Shown: positions 1-7,801, counted from the stretch's first letter. The stretch is DNA of 31,007 nucleotides from DASUBN01 sp036500225 (GCA_036500225.1 DASYCJ010000051.1:1-31007); one strand, 5' to 3'. Translations and numbers: made by a program. Notes: generated by a model not told the origin, from the sequence alone.

Positions 1-661
1 CCTCGAAGTTGCGCTTGAGTTGGGCGGCATTGGCGGCTTCCCGCACCAGATCCAGCTCATCCAGCACGGTCTTCTCGTATTCCTGCACCACTTCCAGAGG
101 CCGCAGGCGCCGGCCGTCGCGCCAGTAGGCTTCTGCCAGGCCCGCCACGATATACAGCACGTCGAGATCAGCGCGGATGCGCTGCTCCACGCCGGGCCTC
201 AGTACCTTCACCACCACCTCACGTCCGTCTTTGAGCTTGGCCGCATGCACCTGGGCGATAGATGCGGAGGCGAGCGGGGTCTCATCGAAACTGAGGAAGA
301 GCTCCGTGACCGGCTTGCCTAAAGATTCTTCCACCATGGCGCGGGCTTGCGCGCCCGGGAAAGGCGGTACCCGGTCCTGGAGCCTGGCCAGCTCGTCGGC
401 GATATCGAGGGGCAGGAGGTCTCGGCGGGTGGAGAGCACCTGGCCGAATTTCACGAACACGGGGCCGAGTTCCTCCAGCGACAGGCGGATACGCTCCCCG
501 CGGCTGATGGACTTGTCGCGGGTCCAATAGAAAGGGTTGAAGTAGACGATGAAACGAATAGGCCGGAATAGGTGCGTGGCTAGCACTATCTCGCCCAGAC
601 CATGGCGCATCAACACCCAGTTCACGCGCCACAGGCGCCAGGCCTGACGCGGGCGAATCAT
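1..661 (-). CDS. ubiB: UbiB, ubiquinone biosynthesis atypical kinase/ATPase (N-terminal 220 residues; C-terminus outside window)
   Basis: This is a member of the ABC1/ADCK/COQ8 family of atypical kinase-like ATPases, which is needed for ubiquinone synthesis at the inner membrane. The visible part starts MIRPRQAWRLWRVNW and carries the family hallmark KxGQ (KFGQ, about residues 71-74) followed by LSTRRDLLP. Further on are the alanine-rich loop ASASIAQVHAA, which replaces a normal P-loop, and the lysine strand VVVKVLRPG. The ATG is at 659-661 and overlaps the TGA of ubiJ by four bases (ATGA), so the two are probably translationally coupled. The gene runs off the left edge of the window, so the C-terminal membrane anchor cannot be judged. 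The family assignment is firm from motifs and from the ubiE-ubiJ-ubiB order. Confidence 0.95.
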   Translation of the reverse strand, partial: MIRPRQAWRLWRVNWVLMRHGLGEIVLATHLFRPIRFIVYFNPFYWTRDKSISRGERIRLSLEELGPVFVKFGQVLSTRRDLLPLDIADELARLQDRVPPFPGAQARAMVEESLGKPVTELFLSFDETPLASASIAQVHAAKLKDGREVVVKVLRPGVEQRIRADLDVLYIVAGLAEAYWRDGRRLRPLEVVQEYEKTVLDELDLVREAANAAQLKRNFE

Positions 662-1275
662 GGTTTGATCCTGGATTCCACGCGCTTGAGCCGTGCCGTG
701 AAACGTTCTGCATCGTCTCGCAGGCGGTCCACGTCGCTCAGGAAGCCCTGCACTTCGTGGCGCGGCGGCAGATCATGGCTTTCATAATGGAGATAGTCAG
801 CTACATCCTGGCCTAGGCGTGAAGCTGCATCGCGGCTCCAGCCCACGAGACCACGCACCGCGTTGCCGATATGCCGGGCCGCCACGTCACCGACGCGCCG
901 CGCAAGCAACTCTTCCCAATCCAGGTCCGCATTCTTGAGCAGTCGCGAGAACACCTGGGCGGTCTCCGCGTCGCCGCTCACCTGCATGCCACGGGGCACT
1001 GCTTCGCTATCGCGTTTCAGGGCTGAGGCCATGAGCGAAGCGGCCGGCGCCCGCACCGTGATATCCGGGGTGCCGTGATAGTCCGCTGCCACCGTGAGGC
1101 GGCCGTCTTCCGCCAGGAAGTGCAGCACCAGGGGCAGGCCGATGAGTTCCAGGCGGATCACCTTGCCATCGAGCTTCTTGAGATCGGCGCGGGCTGCACT
1201 CGAACCTTTCAGGGAAGCATCGAGCGCAGTCTGTACAGCCGCGGCGATGAGGCTGGCGAAGGGCAGCGCGCTCAC
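658..1275 (-). CDS. ubiJ: UbiJ, SCP2-domain ubiquinone biosynthesis accessory factor
   Basis: UbiJ is a lipid-binding accessory protein that helps hold the soluble aerobic ubiquinone complex together. The 205-residue protein begins VSALPFASLIAAAVQTALD. It has an SCP2-like N-terminal half (about residues 15-110, including KLDGKVIRLELIGLPLVLHF) and a helical C-terminal region rich in charged residues (DVDRLRDDAERFTARLKRVE), as expected for the coiled part that pairs with UbiK. I chose the GTG at 1273-1275 because it overlaps the ubiE stop in a GTGA tetramer. The open frame continues upstream inside ubiE but has no family similarity there. Its own stop overlaps the ubiB start (ATGA, 658-661). 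Confidence 0.9.
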   Translation of the reverse strand: MSALPFASLIAAAVQTALDASLKGSSAARADLKKLDGKVIRLELIGLPLVLHFLAEDGRLTVAADYHGTPDITVRAPAASLMASALKRDSEAVPRGMQVSGDAETAQVFSRLLKNADLDWEELLARRVGDVAARHIGNAVRGLVGWSRDAASRLGQDVADYLHYESHDLPPRHEVQGFLSDVDRLRDDAERFTARLKRVESRIKP

Positions 1276-2030
1276 AGCTTGTAACCTCGGTGCAGGGCCA
1301 CGATGCCGCCCGAGAGGTTGAAGTAGTCGCAGCGGCCGAAGCCCGCGCTCTGCATCATGCCCTTGAGGGTCTCCTGATCGGGGTGCATGCGGATGGACTC
1401 CGCCAGGTAGCGATAGCTCGCCTCGTCCTTCGCCACCACTTTGCCGAGCCAGGGCAGGACTTTGAAGGAGTAACTGTCGTACAGAGGCTTCAGGCCGGGT
1501 ACCGTGGGATGGGAGAACTCCAGCACCAAGAGGCGGCCGCCGGGCTTCAGTACCCGGAACATGCTCTCCAGAGCTTTCTGCTTGTGGGTGACGTTGCGCA
1601 GGCCGAAGCCGATGGTGACGCACTGGAAGCTCGCGGACTCGAAGGGCAGGTCTTCCGCATCAGCGAGGGCGTATTGCACATTGGCGGACAGGCCAGCATC
1701 GATGAGCTTGGCGCGGCCCTGCTCCAACATCGCCGGGTTGATGTCCGTGAGCCAGACTTTGCCGGTCTCGCCTACTTGATCTGCCATGCCGCGAGCCAGG
1801 TCGCCACTGCCGCCCGCCACGTCCAGCGCCTGTTGGCCGGGCCTGAGTCCCGTCTGTCCCAGGGTGAAACGCTTCCACAGACGATGCACACCCAGGGACA
1901 TCAGGTCGTTCATCAGGTCGTAGTTGCCCGCTACGGACTCGAATACCTGGCGTACGCGCCCGGCCTTCTCGTCGATGCCGACGCGCTGGTAACCGAAGTC
2001 GGTGTTGTTCTCGTCGGCGGGCTTTTGCAT
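1272..2030 (-). CDS. ubiE: UbiE, ubiquinone/menaquinone C-methyltransferase
   Basis: UbiE is a SAM-dependent C-methyltransferase acting on the demethylated benzoquinol (and naphthoquinol) ring in quinone synthesis. The 252-residue protein carries the SAM-binding motif LDVAGGSGDLA at about residues 69-79. It also has the UbiE family blocks VFESVAGNYDLMNDLMS near the N-terminus and FGLRNVTHKQKALESMFRVL in the middle, and ends HRGYKL. I start it at the ATG at 2028-2030 (MQKPADENN). An upstream in-frame ATG at 2060 would overlap a likely extended -10 promoter element and would add ten residues not expected in the family. It is the first gene of ubiE-ubiJ-ubiB. Confidence 0.95.
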   Translation of the reverse strand: MQKPADENNTDFGYQRVGIDEKAGRVRQVFESVAGNYDLMNDLMSLGVHRLWKRFTLGQTGLRPGQQALDVAGGSGDLARGMADQVGETGKVWLTDINPAMLEQGRAKLIDAGLSANVQYALADAEDLPFESASFQCVTIGFGLRNVTHKQKALESMFRVLKPGGRLLVLEFSHPTVPGLKPLYDSYSFKVLPWLGKVVAKDEASYRYLAESIRMHPDQETLKGMMQSAGFGRCDYFNLSGGIVALHRGYKL

Positions 2031-2058
2031 AGGCCAGATGAGGGTCCAGAGGCGACCC

Positions 2059-2067
2059 ATTCTAGCA
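2059..2067 (-). promoter_or_regulatory. Candidate extended -10 promoter element for ubiE-ubiJ-ubiB
   Basis: On the minus strand the sequence reads TGCTAGAAT, which matches an extended -10 element (TGn followed by a hexamer one base off TATAAT). It lies about 30 bases upstream of the chosen ubiE ATG. No good -35 hexamer is seen, which is tolerated for extended -10 promoters. This is a motif match by eye only. Confidence 0.35.
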
Positions 2068-2113
2068 GTAAGCCCCGCCGCAGCTTAGGGCGTCAGGGGC
2101 TGGTGCTGCCAGC

Positions 2114-2518
2114 CTATGCGGGGCTGAGGTTCACGTCTATGGCCTGGGGATCCAAGAGATACATGCCGCGGTTGAAGGGGTCTATCGCGAAGTAGCCGAG
2201 GGGTCCGGCCGGGAATATGTTGCCGAACTCGCACCAGTTGCTGAGACGGTGGGTGATCTCGACGGTCTGGGTGGCGAAACCCGGCTTGGCGATGCTCACG
2301 GTATAGGATTTGCCGCCGAAGTAGTGGTCGGTGGTCTTGGGCAGGGTCACATCGGTGGGAGTCTGGCCCTGGAACTTGGTGATGTCGGCCTCGTCCACGA
2401 TCGTGACGTCCGCTCCCGGCGGCACGCTGGTCACGGCGACATGCTGGGTCTCGCTGCCCATGATGGTGGCGCAGCCTTGCAGCAGGAGCAGGGCGAGACA
2501 GAGTATGAGCTTGTTCGT
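2114..2518 (-). CDS. Small PEGA-like lipoprotein, with ACG at the expected start
   Basis: The encoded protein has a clear lipoprotein signal: a basic N-terminus (NK), the hydrophobic run LILCLALLLLQG and a lipobox cysteine in LLQGCATIMG. The mature part includes HVAVTSVPPGADVTIVDE, the beta-strand pattern of PEGA-type surface proteins, and is probably periplasmic or membrane anchored. The only in-frame ATG (2459-2461) is after the lipobox cysteine and would delete the signal. Upstream there is no in-frame ATG, GTG or TTG before the preceding ketosynthase gene. At 2516-2518 the codon is ACG, exactly where MNKLILCLALLLLQGC would need ATG, with AAGAGA five bases upstream. I take this as the start; an ATG-to-ACG change or a base error is equally possible. 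It follows the KS gene by 22 bases. Function is unknown. Confidence 0.6.
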   Translation of the reverse strand, partial: TNKLILCLALLLLQGCATIMGSETQHVAVTSVPPGADVTIVDEADITKFQGQTPTDVTLPKTTDHYFGGKSYTVSIAKPGFATQTVEITHRLSNWCEFGNIFPAGPLGYFAIDPFNRGMYLLDPQAIDVNLSPA

Positions 2519-2540
2519 GGGCGTCTCTTGCGTGATGGTC

Positions 2541-3770
2541 TCAAGACCAACGTTTGAAGATGAGTGCGGTATTGATGCCGCCGAAGGCGAAGTTGTTGCT
2601 GATGACGTGCTCGGTCTGGAGTGCGCGCACGCTGCCGGTGATGTAATCGAGTTCGGCGCAGGCCGGGTCTAACTCATCCAGATTGAGGGTAGGGGCGAAC
2701 CAGCCGTCACGCATCATCTCGATGCTGAGCCAGGCCTCCAGGGAGCCGCAGGCGCCGAGGGTGTGGCCGAAGTGACCCTTCAGGGAACTGATGGGCATCT
2801 TGCTGCCGAACACCTTGTGGGTGCCGATGGATTCCGCAATGTCACCCCGATCCGTGGCGGTGCCGTGGGCATTCACATAACCGATGGCGGATGCCGGCAG
2901 GCCGGCGTCTTCCAATGCCAATTCCATCACCCGCGCCATGGTTTCCATCTGCGGTTGGGTGATGTGCGCGCCGTCGCTGTTGGTGCCGAAGCCTTTCACC
3001 TCGGCGTAGATGCGCGCGCCGCGGGCTCTGGCATGCTCCAAGTCCTCGAGGATCAGAGTCGCAGCGCCTTCACCGATCACCAGGCCATCGCGGTGCTTAT
3101 CGAAGGGTCGCGGCGCGGTATGGGGCGCATCGTTGCGGCGGCTGGCGGCGAACAGGGTGTCGAATACCGCGGTCGGGCCCATGCTGAGCTCTTCCGCGCC
3201 GCCGGCGATCATCACCGTCTGCTGCCCGTGTTTGATGGTCTCGTAGGCGAAGCCGATGCCCTGGCTGCCGGAGGTACAGGCACTGGTGGACGGGATCACC
3301 CGGCCGGTGATGCCGAAGAACAGACCGATGTTCACGGCACCGGTGTGGCTCATCATCTGCACGTAGGTGTTGGAAGTGAGTCCACGCAGGCTCCGATGCT
3401 CGCCCATGCGGCCGAAGGCCATGGTGGCCTCGGCGCCGCCGGCACAGGCGCCGTAGGCGATGCCGGTCATGCCGGACTTGAGGACAGGGTCGCCGATGAG
3501 GCCGGCGTCTTCCAGTGCCATCTCGCTGGCACGGGTGGACATGATCGCCACCGGCGCCATGCTGCGACGCACCTTGCGGTCATAGTGGGGGGGCAACTCA
3601 TAGGGCGCCACTGGCGCCGCCAGCTTGCTGCCGAGCTCGTCGAGTTTGTCCCACTCCTGCATGCGCACCACGCCGGAACGGTTGCTGCGCAGGCCGGCGG
3701 CGATACTCCGCCAGTCATGACCGAGGGCGGTGATGCCGCCGAAGCCGGTGACAACGACGCGTCGGTTCAC
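2541..3770 (-). CDS. apeR: Beta-ketoacyl-ACP synthase of KAS II type (ApeR-like)
   Basis: This is a decarboxylating ketosynthase that would extend acyl-ACP with malonyl-ACP. At 409 residues it has the full thiolase-fold length of FabF. The catalytic residues are intact: Cys165 in PSTSACTSG, His302 in AHGTATDRGD and Lys331/His336 in SSLKGHFGHTLGACG. The C-terminal FAFGGINTALIF block is also standard. It lies 72 bases after an ACP gene and in APE loci would correspond to the second KS (ApeR). It is the only one of the three active FabF-like KS genes without an adjacent Cys-less partner, so it may serve the first condensation or act alone. The role assignment is by context; the enzyme class is firm. 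The letter apeR is assigned by elimination. Confidence 0.85.
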   Translation of the reverse strand: MNRRVVVTGFGGITALGHDWRSIAAGLRSNRSGVVRMQEWDKLDELGSKLAAPVAPYELPPHYDRKVRRSMAPVAIMSTRASEMALEDAGLIGDPVLKSGMTGIAYGACAGGAEATMAFGRMGEHRSLRGLTSNTYVQMMSHTGAVNIGLFFGITGRVIPSTSACTSGSQGIGFAYETIKHGQQTVMIAGGAEELSMGPTAVFDTLFAASRRNDAPHTAPRPFDKHRDGLVIGEGAATLILEDLEHARARGARIYAEVKGFGTNSDGAHITQPQMETMARVMELALEDAGLPASAIGYVNAHGTATDRGDIAESIGTHKVFGSKMPISSLKGHFGHTLGACGSLEAWLSIEMMRDGWFAPTLNLDELDPACAELDYITGSVRALQTEHVISNNFAFGGINTALIFKRWS

Positions 3771-3842
3771 GGACGCATACCTATAGAAGGGGTGGCGGAG
3801 GCCATGGGAGGTGACTGGACGGTATGGGGCGGATGGGCGGGC

Positions 3843-4097
3843 TCAAGACGCCGGGGTCGCCAAGAGCTTCTCGATCACCTGCTGCACGTCACCGACGGTG
3901 CGCACGCTCTTGAAGTCCTCGGGGCTGACCTTGCGGCCGGTCATCTCCTGGAGCTTGATGATCATGTCGACGGCGTCGATGCTGTCCAGGTCCAGGTCCT
4001 CAGCGAGACGCGCCTCCGGCGTGATCTTGGCCGGATCGATGTCGAACTGCTCGACCAGTGTGTCTTTGAGGGATTTGAATACGTCTTGTGGGAGCAT
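3843..4097 (-). CDS. apeF: Acyl carrier protein 1 (ApeF-like)
   Basis: This is an 84-residue acyl carrier protein. The phosphopantetheine attachment serine is Ser39 in EDLDLDSIDAVDM, and the rest has the usual four-helix pattern and acidic composition. The EDLDLDSIDAVD form resembles the second ACP of aryl polyene operons more than the primary fatty-acid ACP. It starts at an ATG at 4095-4097 and is followed by the KS gene 72 bases downstream. In typical APE operons it would sit next to ApeE, but here it is about 22 kb away, next to the ApeR-like KS. It is presumably activated by the Sfp-type transferase encoded at 5064-5831. Confidence 0.85.
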   Translation of the reverse strand: MLPQDVFKSLKDTLVEQFDIDPAKITPEARLAEDLDLDSIDAVDMIIKLQEMTGRKVSPEDFKSVRTVGDVQQVIEKLLATPAS

Positions 4098-4188
4098 ATG
4101 CGCTCTCTATCTTATATGTGTGCCGTGCCGGAACCCGGCGTCCCCGTAGTCCGTCCCGAAAATAGCTCATTTCGGCGACTGTTACGCT

Positions 4189-4216
4189 ATGTTACTGCTT
4201 CCAGCCGGGCTGGCAA
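4189..4216 (-). promoter_or_regulatory. Candidate sigma-70 promoter with a short palindrome, upstream of ACP 1
   Basis: On the minus strand TTGCCA (4211-4216) and TAACAT (4189-4194) are separated by 16 bases, a fair -35/-10 pair. They lie within the 136-base gap between the deacetylase gene and the ACP gene. A perfect 6+1+6 palindrome, CCAGCCGGGCTGG (4201-4213), lies between and partly over the hexamers and could be an operator or the stem of a small hairpin. No transcript evidence is possible from sequence. The rest of the 4098-4233 gap holds nothing I recognise. Confidence 0.3.
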
Positions 4217-4233
4217 GGGTTAGGGCCCGTATC

Positions 4234-5046
4234 TTAAGGGTTCGGACCCAGAAGTTCCGTCAGCGTGACGCAGTCCAGGCCCTTCTCGCGCAGCCCGATG
4301 AGGATCAACCGTAGCGCCTCCGGGCAAGTCCTGCGCCGTCCAGGTACACGATCGCCGTCGTGCAACAGGATGATGTCGCCGCCCCGTACCTTCCGCAGTA
4401 CGCGGCGGGCGATGGCCGTAGGGTCCGGCGCCACTGTGTCGCGGCTGTGTACCGACCAGGCCACCACTTTCAAGCCCAGGTCCCTGGCAGCGCGGGCTTG
4501 ATCGGCAGTCTTCATACCCACTGGTGGGCGGTACAGCCGCAGGGAAGGGCGCCCGGTAATCGCCTCGATGCTGCTCTCGCAACGCTTGAGTTCCTCGTTC
4601 TGCCAGCGGCGCAGGTGGAAGTTCTGCATGTAAGAGTGCTGCCAGGAATGGTTGGCGATCACATGGCCCTCCGCCACGATGCGCCGTCCCAGTTCTGGAT
4701 GCTGAGTCAGGGCCTGGCCGATGACGAAGAAACTGGCGCGGGCGCTGTGGCGCTTGAGTTCATCCAGCACCAGCGGGGTGATGATGGCATCAGGACCGTC
4801 GTCGAAACTGAGGGCGACCTGCCGCTTGCCGCGTAGGCCATGACTGATAGTGGTGATGAACCAATTGGAGCTGGGCCGTATAACGCTGTCCACGGCGATG
4901 GCCATCAGTATCAGCGCCACCAACCCAGGCCACAAGAGCGACCAGTCGAAAGCTAGCCAACCCGCCAGTGTGATCAGGGCCCAGAGTACCGCGATGCGTG
5001 GCTCATACCAGCGGAGGTGATCGAGTATCTTGCGCAGCATGGGCAT
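4234..5046 (-). CDS. Membrane-anchored NodB-type polysaccharide deacetylase
   Basis: This is a carbohydrate esterase family 4 enzyme that would remove N-acetyl or O-acyl groups from a sugar polymer or glycolipid. In the 270-residue protein, two hydrophobic segments at about residues 18-51 suggest an N-terminal membrane anchor. The NodB domain then starts with RQVALSFDDGPD (metal-binding Asp82/Asp83) and has the metal-binding histidines in NHSWQHS (His133, His137), the RPPVG block and a C-terminal IILLHDGD motif. I start at the ATG at 5044-5046, 17 bases after the phosphopantetheinyl transferase stop; the frame upstream lies inside that gene. No other deacetylase substrate gene is nearby except the glycosyltransferase-acyltransferase at 22690, so it may tailor the same glycolipid, which is inference. 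Confidence 0.85.
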   Translation of the reverse strand: MPMLRKILDHLRWYEPRIAVLWALITLAGWLAFDWSLLWPGLVALILMAIAVDSVIRPSSNWFITTISHGLRGKRQVALSFDDGPDAIITPLVLDELKRHSARASFFVIGQALTQHPELGRRIVAEGHVIANHSWQHSYMQNFHLRRWQNEELKRCESSIEAITGRPSLRLYRPPVGMKTADQARAARDLGLKVVAWSVHSRDTVAPDPTAIARRVLRKVRGGDIILLHDGDRVPGRRRTCPEALRLILIGLREKGLDCVTLTELLGPNP

Positions 5047-5063
5047 GATGATAATGCGTAGTC

Positions 5064-5831
5064 TCAATGGTCCGCTACGAAGCTCAGAGCTTCGAGAGCA
5101 TGCATTTCCCAAGTCCCACCATGTCGGCGCCAGCAACTGATTTTGGGCGTGCCACTCATGCCCTGCAGGGCCAGGGCGATGCGCCAGCCAGGCTCAAAAG
5201 CCCCGTGCATGAAACGCCACGGGCCGCCCGGGAACGGCGGCGAGAGGCTGCAGCGGCCGCGCTCCAGGTCGAAGCACACCCGTTGCAAGGCATCCCAGAC
5301 CGTGAGCCCCACCGCCTTGCAGGCGGCTTCCTTAAGGGTCCATAGACGATAGAAAGCGGTAAGGGGATCGGCTTCGCGGGCGAGGCTCGCTGCTTCGTTG
5401 GCGCAGAATACCCGTTCTGCCTGGGCAGTCACGGCGCGGAGTCGGACTCGCTCGATGTCCACACCCACCGGGATCGGCGCTACTGCCGCGGCAAACCAGT
5501 CTCCGCTATGGCTGAGGTTGAGATGCACACCGCCTGACGCATAACGCACACCACCGCTGTCTTCGGTCAGCAGCGCCGCTGCATCCACCGTGCCGAGAGC
5601 CCGTTCCACCGCCACGCGCAGAAGTTCCCGCCCTGCGAGCCAGGAGTGCCGGCGCGCTTCGGCGCTGAAACTCCGGTAACGGGCCTGCTCCTGTGGCGCG
5701 AGTCGGGGCAGCAGTGAGCGTTCCCGCGCCGCATGGGAGCCGGGGTCGAATTCGCTGAGCAGGATCTGCGTATCGAAGTCCAAGGCGTGCATCCGGCTGG
5801 GGTCCCCGAACCATAACACGCCGATAGTCAT
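5064..5831 (-). CDS. Sfp-type 4'-phosphopantetheinyl transferase
   Basis: This enzyme transfers the phosphopantetheine arm of coenzyme A to the conserved serine of carrier proteins, here most likely the three ACPs of the locus. The 255-residue protein has the two diagnostic blocks: GVDIERVR (residues 123-130, Mg-binding Asp and Glu) and FYRLWTLKEAACKA (about 160-173), plus the NLSHSGDW block before them. Its length and motif spacing match the Sfp/EntD group rather than the short AcpS type. I chose the ATG at 5829-5831; a further upstream ATG at 5876 would leave only 17 bases to the divergent ABC gene. It probably corresponds to ApeB of APE operons, although I leave the symbol blank. Confidence 0.88.
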   Translation of the reverse strand: MTIGVLWFGDPSRMHALDFDTQILLSEFDPGSHAARERSLLPRLAPQEQARYRSFSAEARRHSWLAGRELLRVAVERALGTVDAAALLTEDSGGVRYASGGVHLNLSHSGDWFAAAVAPIPVGVDIERVRLRAVTAQAERVFCANEAASLAREADPLTAFYRLWTLKEAACKAVGLTVWDALQRVCFDLERGRCSLSPPFPGGPWRFMHGAFEPGWRIALALQGMSGTPKISCWRRHGGTWEMHALEALSFVADH

Positions 5832-5893
5832 GCTAAATTGGCCGGGGGTCGAGGGTCCACAGAGGTCCGGGTGCACATGACGGGGAAGCGCGC

Positions 5894-6631
5894 GTGATCG
5901 AGGTGCAAAGCCTCAGCTTCCGCTATCCAGGCGCGGAGCGCGATGCCTTGCAGGGACTCTCGCTGCAGGTCAAAGCCGGGAGCCTGTTCGGCCTCCTGGG
6001 ACCCAACGGTTCCGGCAAGACCACCCTCATCTCTATCCTCACCGGGCTATTGCAACCTGGCGCCGGCGCTATCAGCATCGGCGGCGAAGCCTTGCCGACT
6101 GGCATGCGCATGGTCCAGGGCTTCAGCGCCCTGGTGCCCCAGGATTACGCTTTCTATCCGCGCCTGACGGTCGGCGAGAACCTGCGCTTCTTCGGTGGCG
6201 CCTTGTCTCTGGGCGGTGCCGAACTCGACGCGAGATTGCAGGAAGTCTCGGCAGTCGCCGACCTCGAGTCCTTCGCTTCCACCCGCGCCGAACATCTCTC
6301 CGGCGGTCTGAAGCGGCGTCTCAACCTCGCCATCGGTCTGCTCAACCGACCGCGACTGCTGTTCCTGGACGAGCCCACTGTAGGCATCGATCCCCAGTCC
6401 CGGCAGTTCATCTTGGACGCGATCAAGCGCTTGAATGCTGAGGGCGCCACGGTGGTCTACACCTCCCACTATATGGATGAGGTGCAGCAACTCTGTGACA
6501 GCATCGGGGTACTGGATGGAGGCAAGCTCTTGGCCCGCGGTACGCTCGACGAGTTGCTCAAAGCCCACCCGGGCCAGCGCAACCTGGAAGAAGTGTTCCT
6601 GCATCTCACCGGCCGACGCCTGAGGGACTGA
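5894..6631 (+). CDS. ABC transporter ATP-binding subunit (ABC-2 export type)
   Basis: This is the ATPase half of a two-gene exporter, 245 residues long. Walker A is GPNGSGKTT (residues 36-44), the signature is LSGGLKRR, Walker B is RLLFLDEPTVGID, and the switch histidine is in VVYTSHYMDE. The closest family pattern is the NatA/CcmA-like group that energises ABC-2 permeases for lipids, polyketides and drugs. Translation starts at GTG 5894-5896 (VIEVQSLSFRYPG). One base separates its stop from the permease ATG. It heads a plus-strand operon with permease, ACP, KS and KS-like partner, so the natural inference is that it exports the product or an intermediate of that set. Confidence 0.9.
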   Translation: MIEVQSLSFRYPGAERDALQGLSLQVKAGSLFGLLGPNGSGKTTLISILTGLLQPGAGAISIGGEALPTGMRMVQGFSALVPQDYAFYPRLTVGENLRFFGGALSLGGAELDARLQEVSAVADLESFASTRAEHLSGGLKRRLNLAIGLLNRPRLLFLDEPTVGIDPQSRQFILDAIKRLNAEGATVVYTSHYMDEVQQLCDSIGVLDGGKLLARGTLDELLKAHPGQRNLEEVFLHLTGRRLRD

Positions 6632-6632
6632 G

Positions 6633-7796
6633 ATGGTCATCGTCGCCCTCATCCGCAAGGAACTGATGTTATTGATACGGGACTGGCATGCTCTCGCGCT
6701 GCTATTCCTGATGCCGGCGGCTTTCATCCTGGTGATGTCGCTGGCCCTGCAAGGCCGCTTCGCTGCAGACCAGGCCGTGAGCTTGAGTTATTACCTGGTG
6801 GACCAGGACCAGAGTCCTGCGAGCCAGGGCTTGGTGCAGCAGCTCGCCGTTGCGCCGGAACTGAAGCGGGAACAGAGTGTCGAACCGGTAGACACGCTGC
6901 GGGACGCGGTGCACGCAGACAAGGCGCAGTTCCTGGTGCTGATCCCCAAGGGCTTCGGTGCAGCGCTAGATGGCATCGCACCCCTGGCCATACAGCTGCA
7001 ATCGGGTCCCAGCGTGGAGCCCGCAGTGTCGGAGCTCTTCACCGCGCGGCTGCAAGGTCTCCTGGCAGAACTCTATCTCAGCAAGCGCCTGGGTATCTTG
7101 GGCGTATCCCTGCCCGATCCCGCGGGGGCGCAGAAGCTCTTGCATGCTGATTCCTTATATGCCGCGGGTGCGCGGCCCTCCTCGGTACAGCAGAACGTAC
7201 CGGCCTGGCTCCTGTTCGCCATGTTCTTCATCGCCATCCCCCTGTCCACCACCTGGGTGCAGGAGCGCCAGCAGGGCACCTATGCGCGGCTGCGCAGCAT
7301 GGGCATGAGTCCAGTGCGGCTGCTCCTGGGCAAGCTCGTGCCTTATCTCGGCATCACCCTGCTGCAAGCGGTGTTGATGCTGGCGGTGGGCGTCTGGCTG
7401 GTGCCATTGTTGGGCGGCGGACGCCTGGAACTTGGCCACGCGCCAGCAGCGCTGTGCATGATGGCGCTCGCCGCCAGTTTCGCTGCCGTCTCCTACGCGC
7501 TGCTGGTGGCGAACCTGGTCTCCACCGCCGAGCAGGCCACCATCTTCACCGGTGTCGCTAACCTCTTGATGGCTGCCGTCGGCGGCATCATGGTGCCGCG
7601 CTTCGTGATGCCGGTGGCCATGCAGGCTGTCAGCCTGTACTCACCCATGTCCTGGGGCCTGGAAGGTTTCCTGGATGTGTTCCTGCGCCAGGGGGATCTG
7701 CGCATGGCAGCACCCTGGGCTCTGCGGCTCCTGGTATTCGGTCTCGTCTGTCTCGGGCTTGCGGCCGCGAGACTCAACCTGCGTCGCCGGAGCTGA
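6633..7796 (+). CDS. ABC-2 type transporter permease
   Basis: This 387-residue integral membrane protein has the ABC-2 layout. There is one N-terminal membrane segment (about residues 16-36, LALLFLMPAAFILVMSLAL), then a long periplasmic domain of about 150 residues. A cluster of five membrane segments follows in the C-terminal half, starting with PAWLLFAMFFIAIPLSTTW. The cytosolic coupling stretch ERQQGTYARLRSMGMSPVRLLLGK after the second segment is typical. It is one base downstream of the ATPase gene, and five bases separate its stop from the next gene (ACP). Together with the ATPase it would form a homodimeric exporter in the inner membrane. Substrate is unknown; the resorcinol or the assembled pigment are candidates from context. 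Confidence 0.88.
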   Translation: MVIVALIRKELMLLIRDWHALALLFLMPAAFILVMSLALQGRFAADQAVSLSYYLVDQDQSPASQGLVQQLAVAPELKREQSVEPVDTLRDAVHADKAQFLVLIPKGFGAALDGIAPLAIQLQSGPSVEPAVSELFTARLQGLLAELYLSKRLGILGVSLPDPAGAQKLLHADSLYAAGARPSSVQQNVPAWLLFAMFFIAIPLSTTWVQERQQGTYARLRSMGMSPVRLLLGKLVPYLGITLLQAVLMLAVGVWLVPLLGGGRLELGHAPAALCMMALAASFAAVSYALLVANLVSTAEQATIFTGVANLLMAAVGGIMVPRFVMPVAMQAVSLYSPMSWGLEGFLDVFLRQGDLRMAAPWALRLLVFGLVCLGLAAARLNLRRRS

Positions 7797-7801
7797 ACCG
7801 T

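Noticed and set aside
2071..2125. Inverted repeat AGCCCCGC/GCGGGGCT as a terminator for the lipoprotein gene
   Set aside because: The arms are 39 bases apart, one arm lies inside the coding region, and there is no T-run.
2763..4223. Long plus-strand open frame antisense to the ketosynthase and ACP genes
   Set aside because: The product is His/Gly/Ala rich with no domain, and the opposite strand has a ketosynthase and an ACP with intact active sites. Long antisense frames are expected in GC-rich coding DNA.
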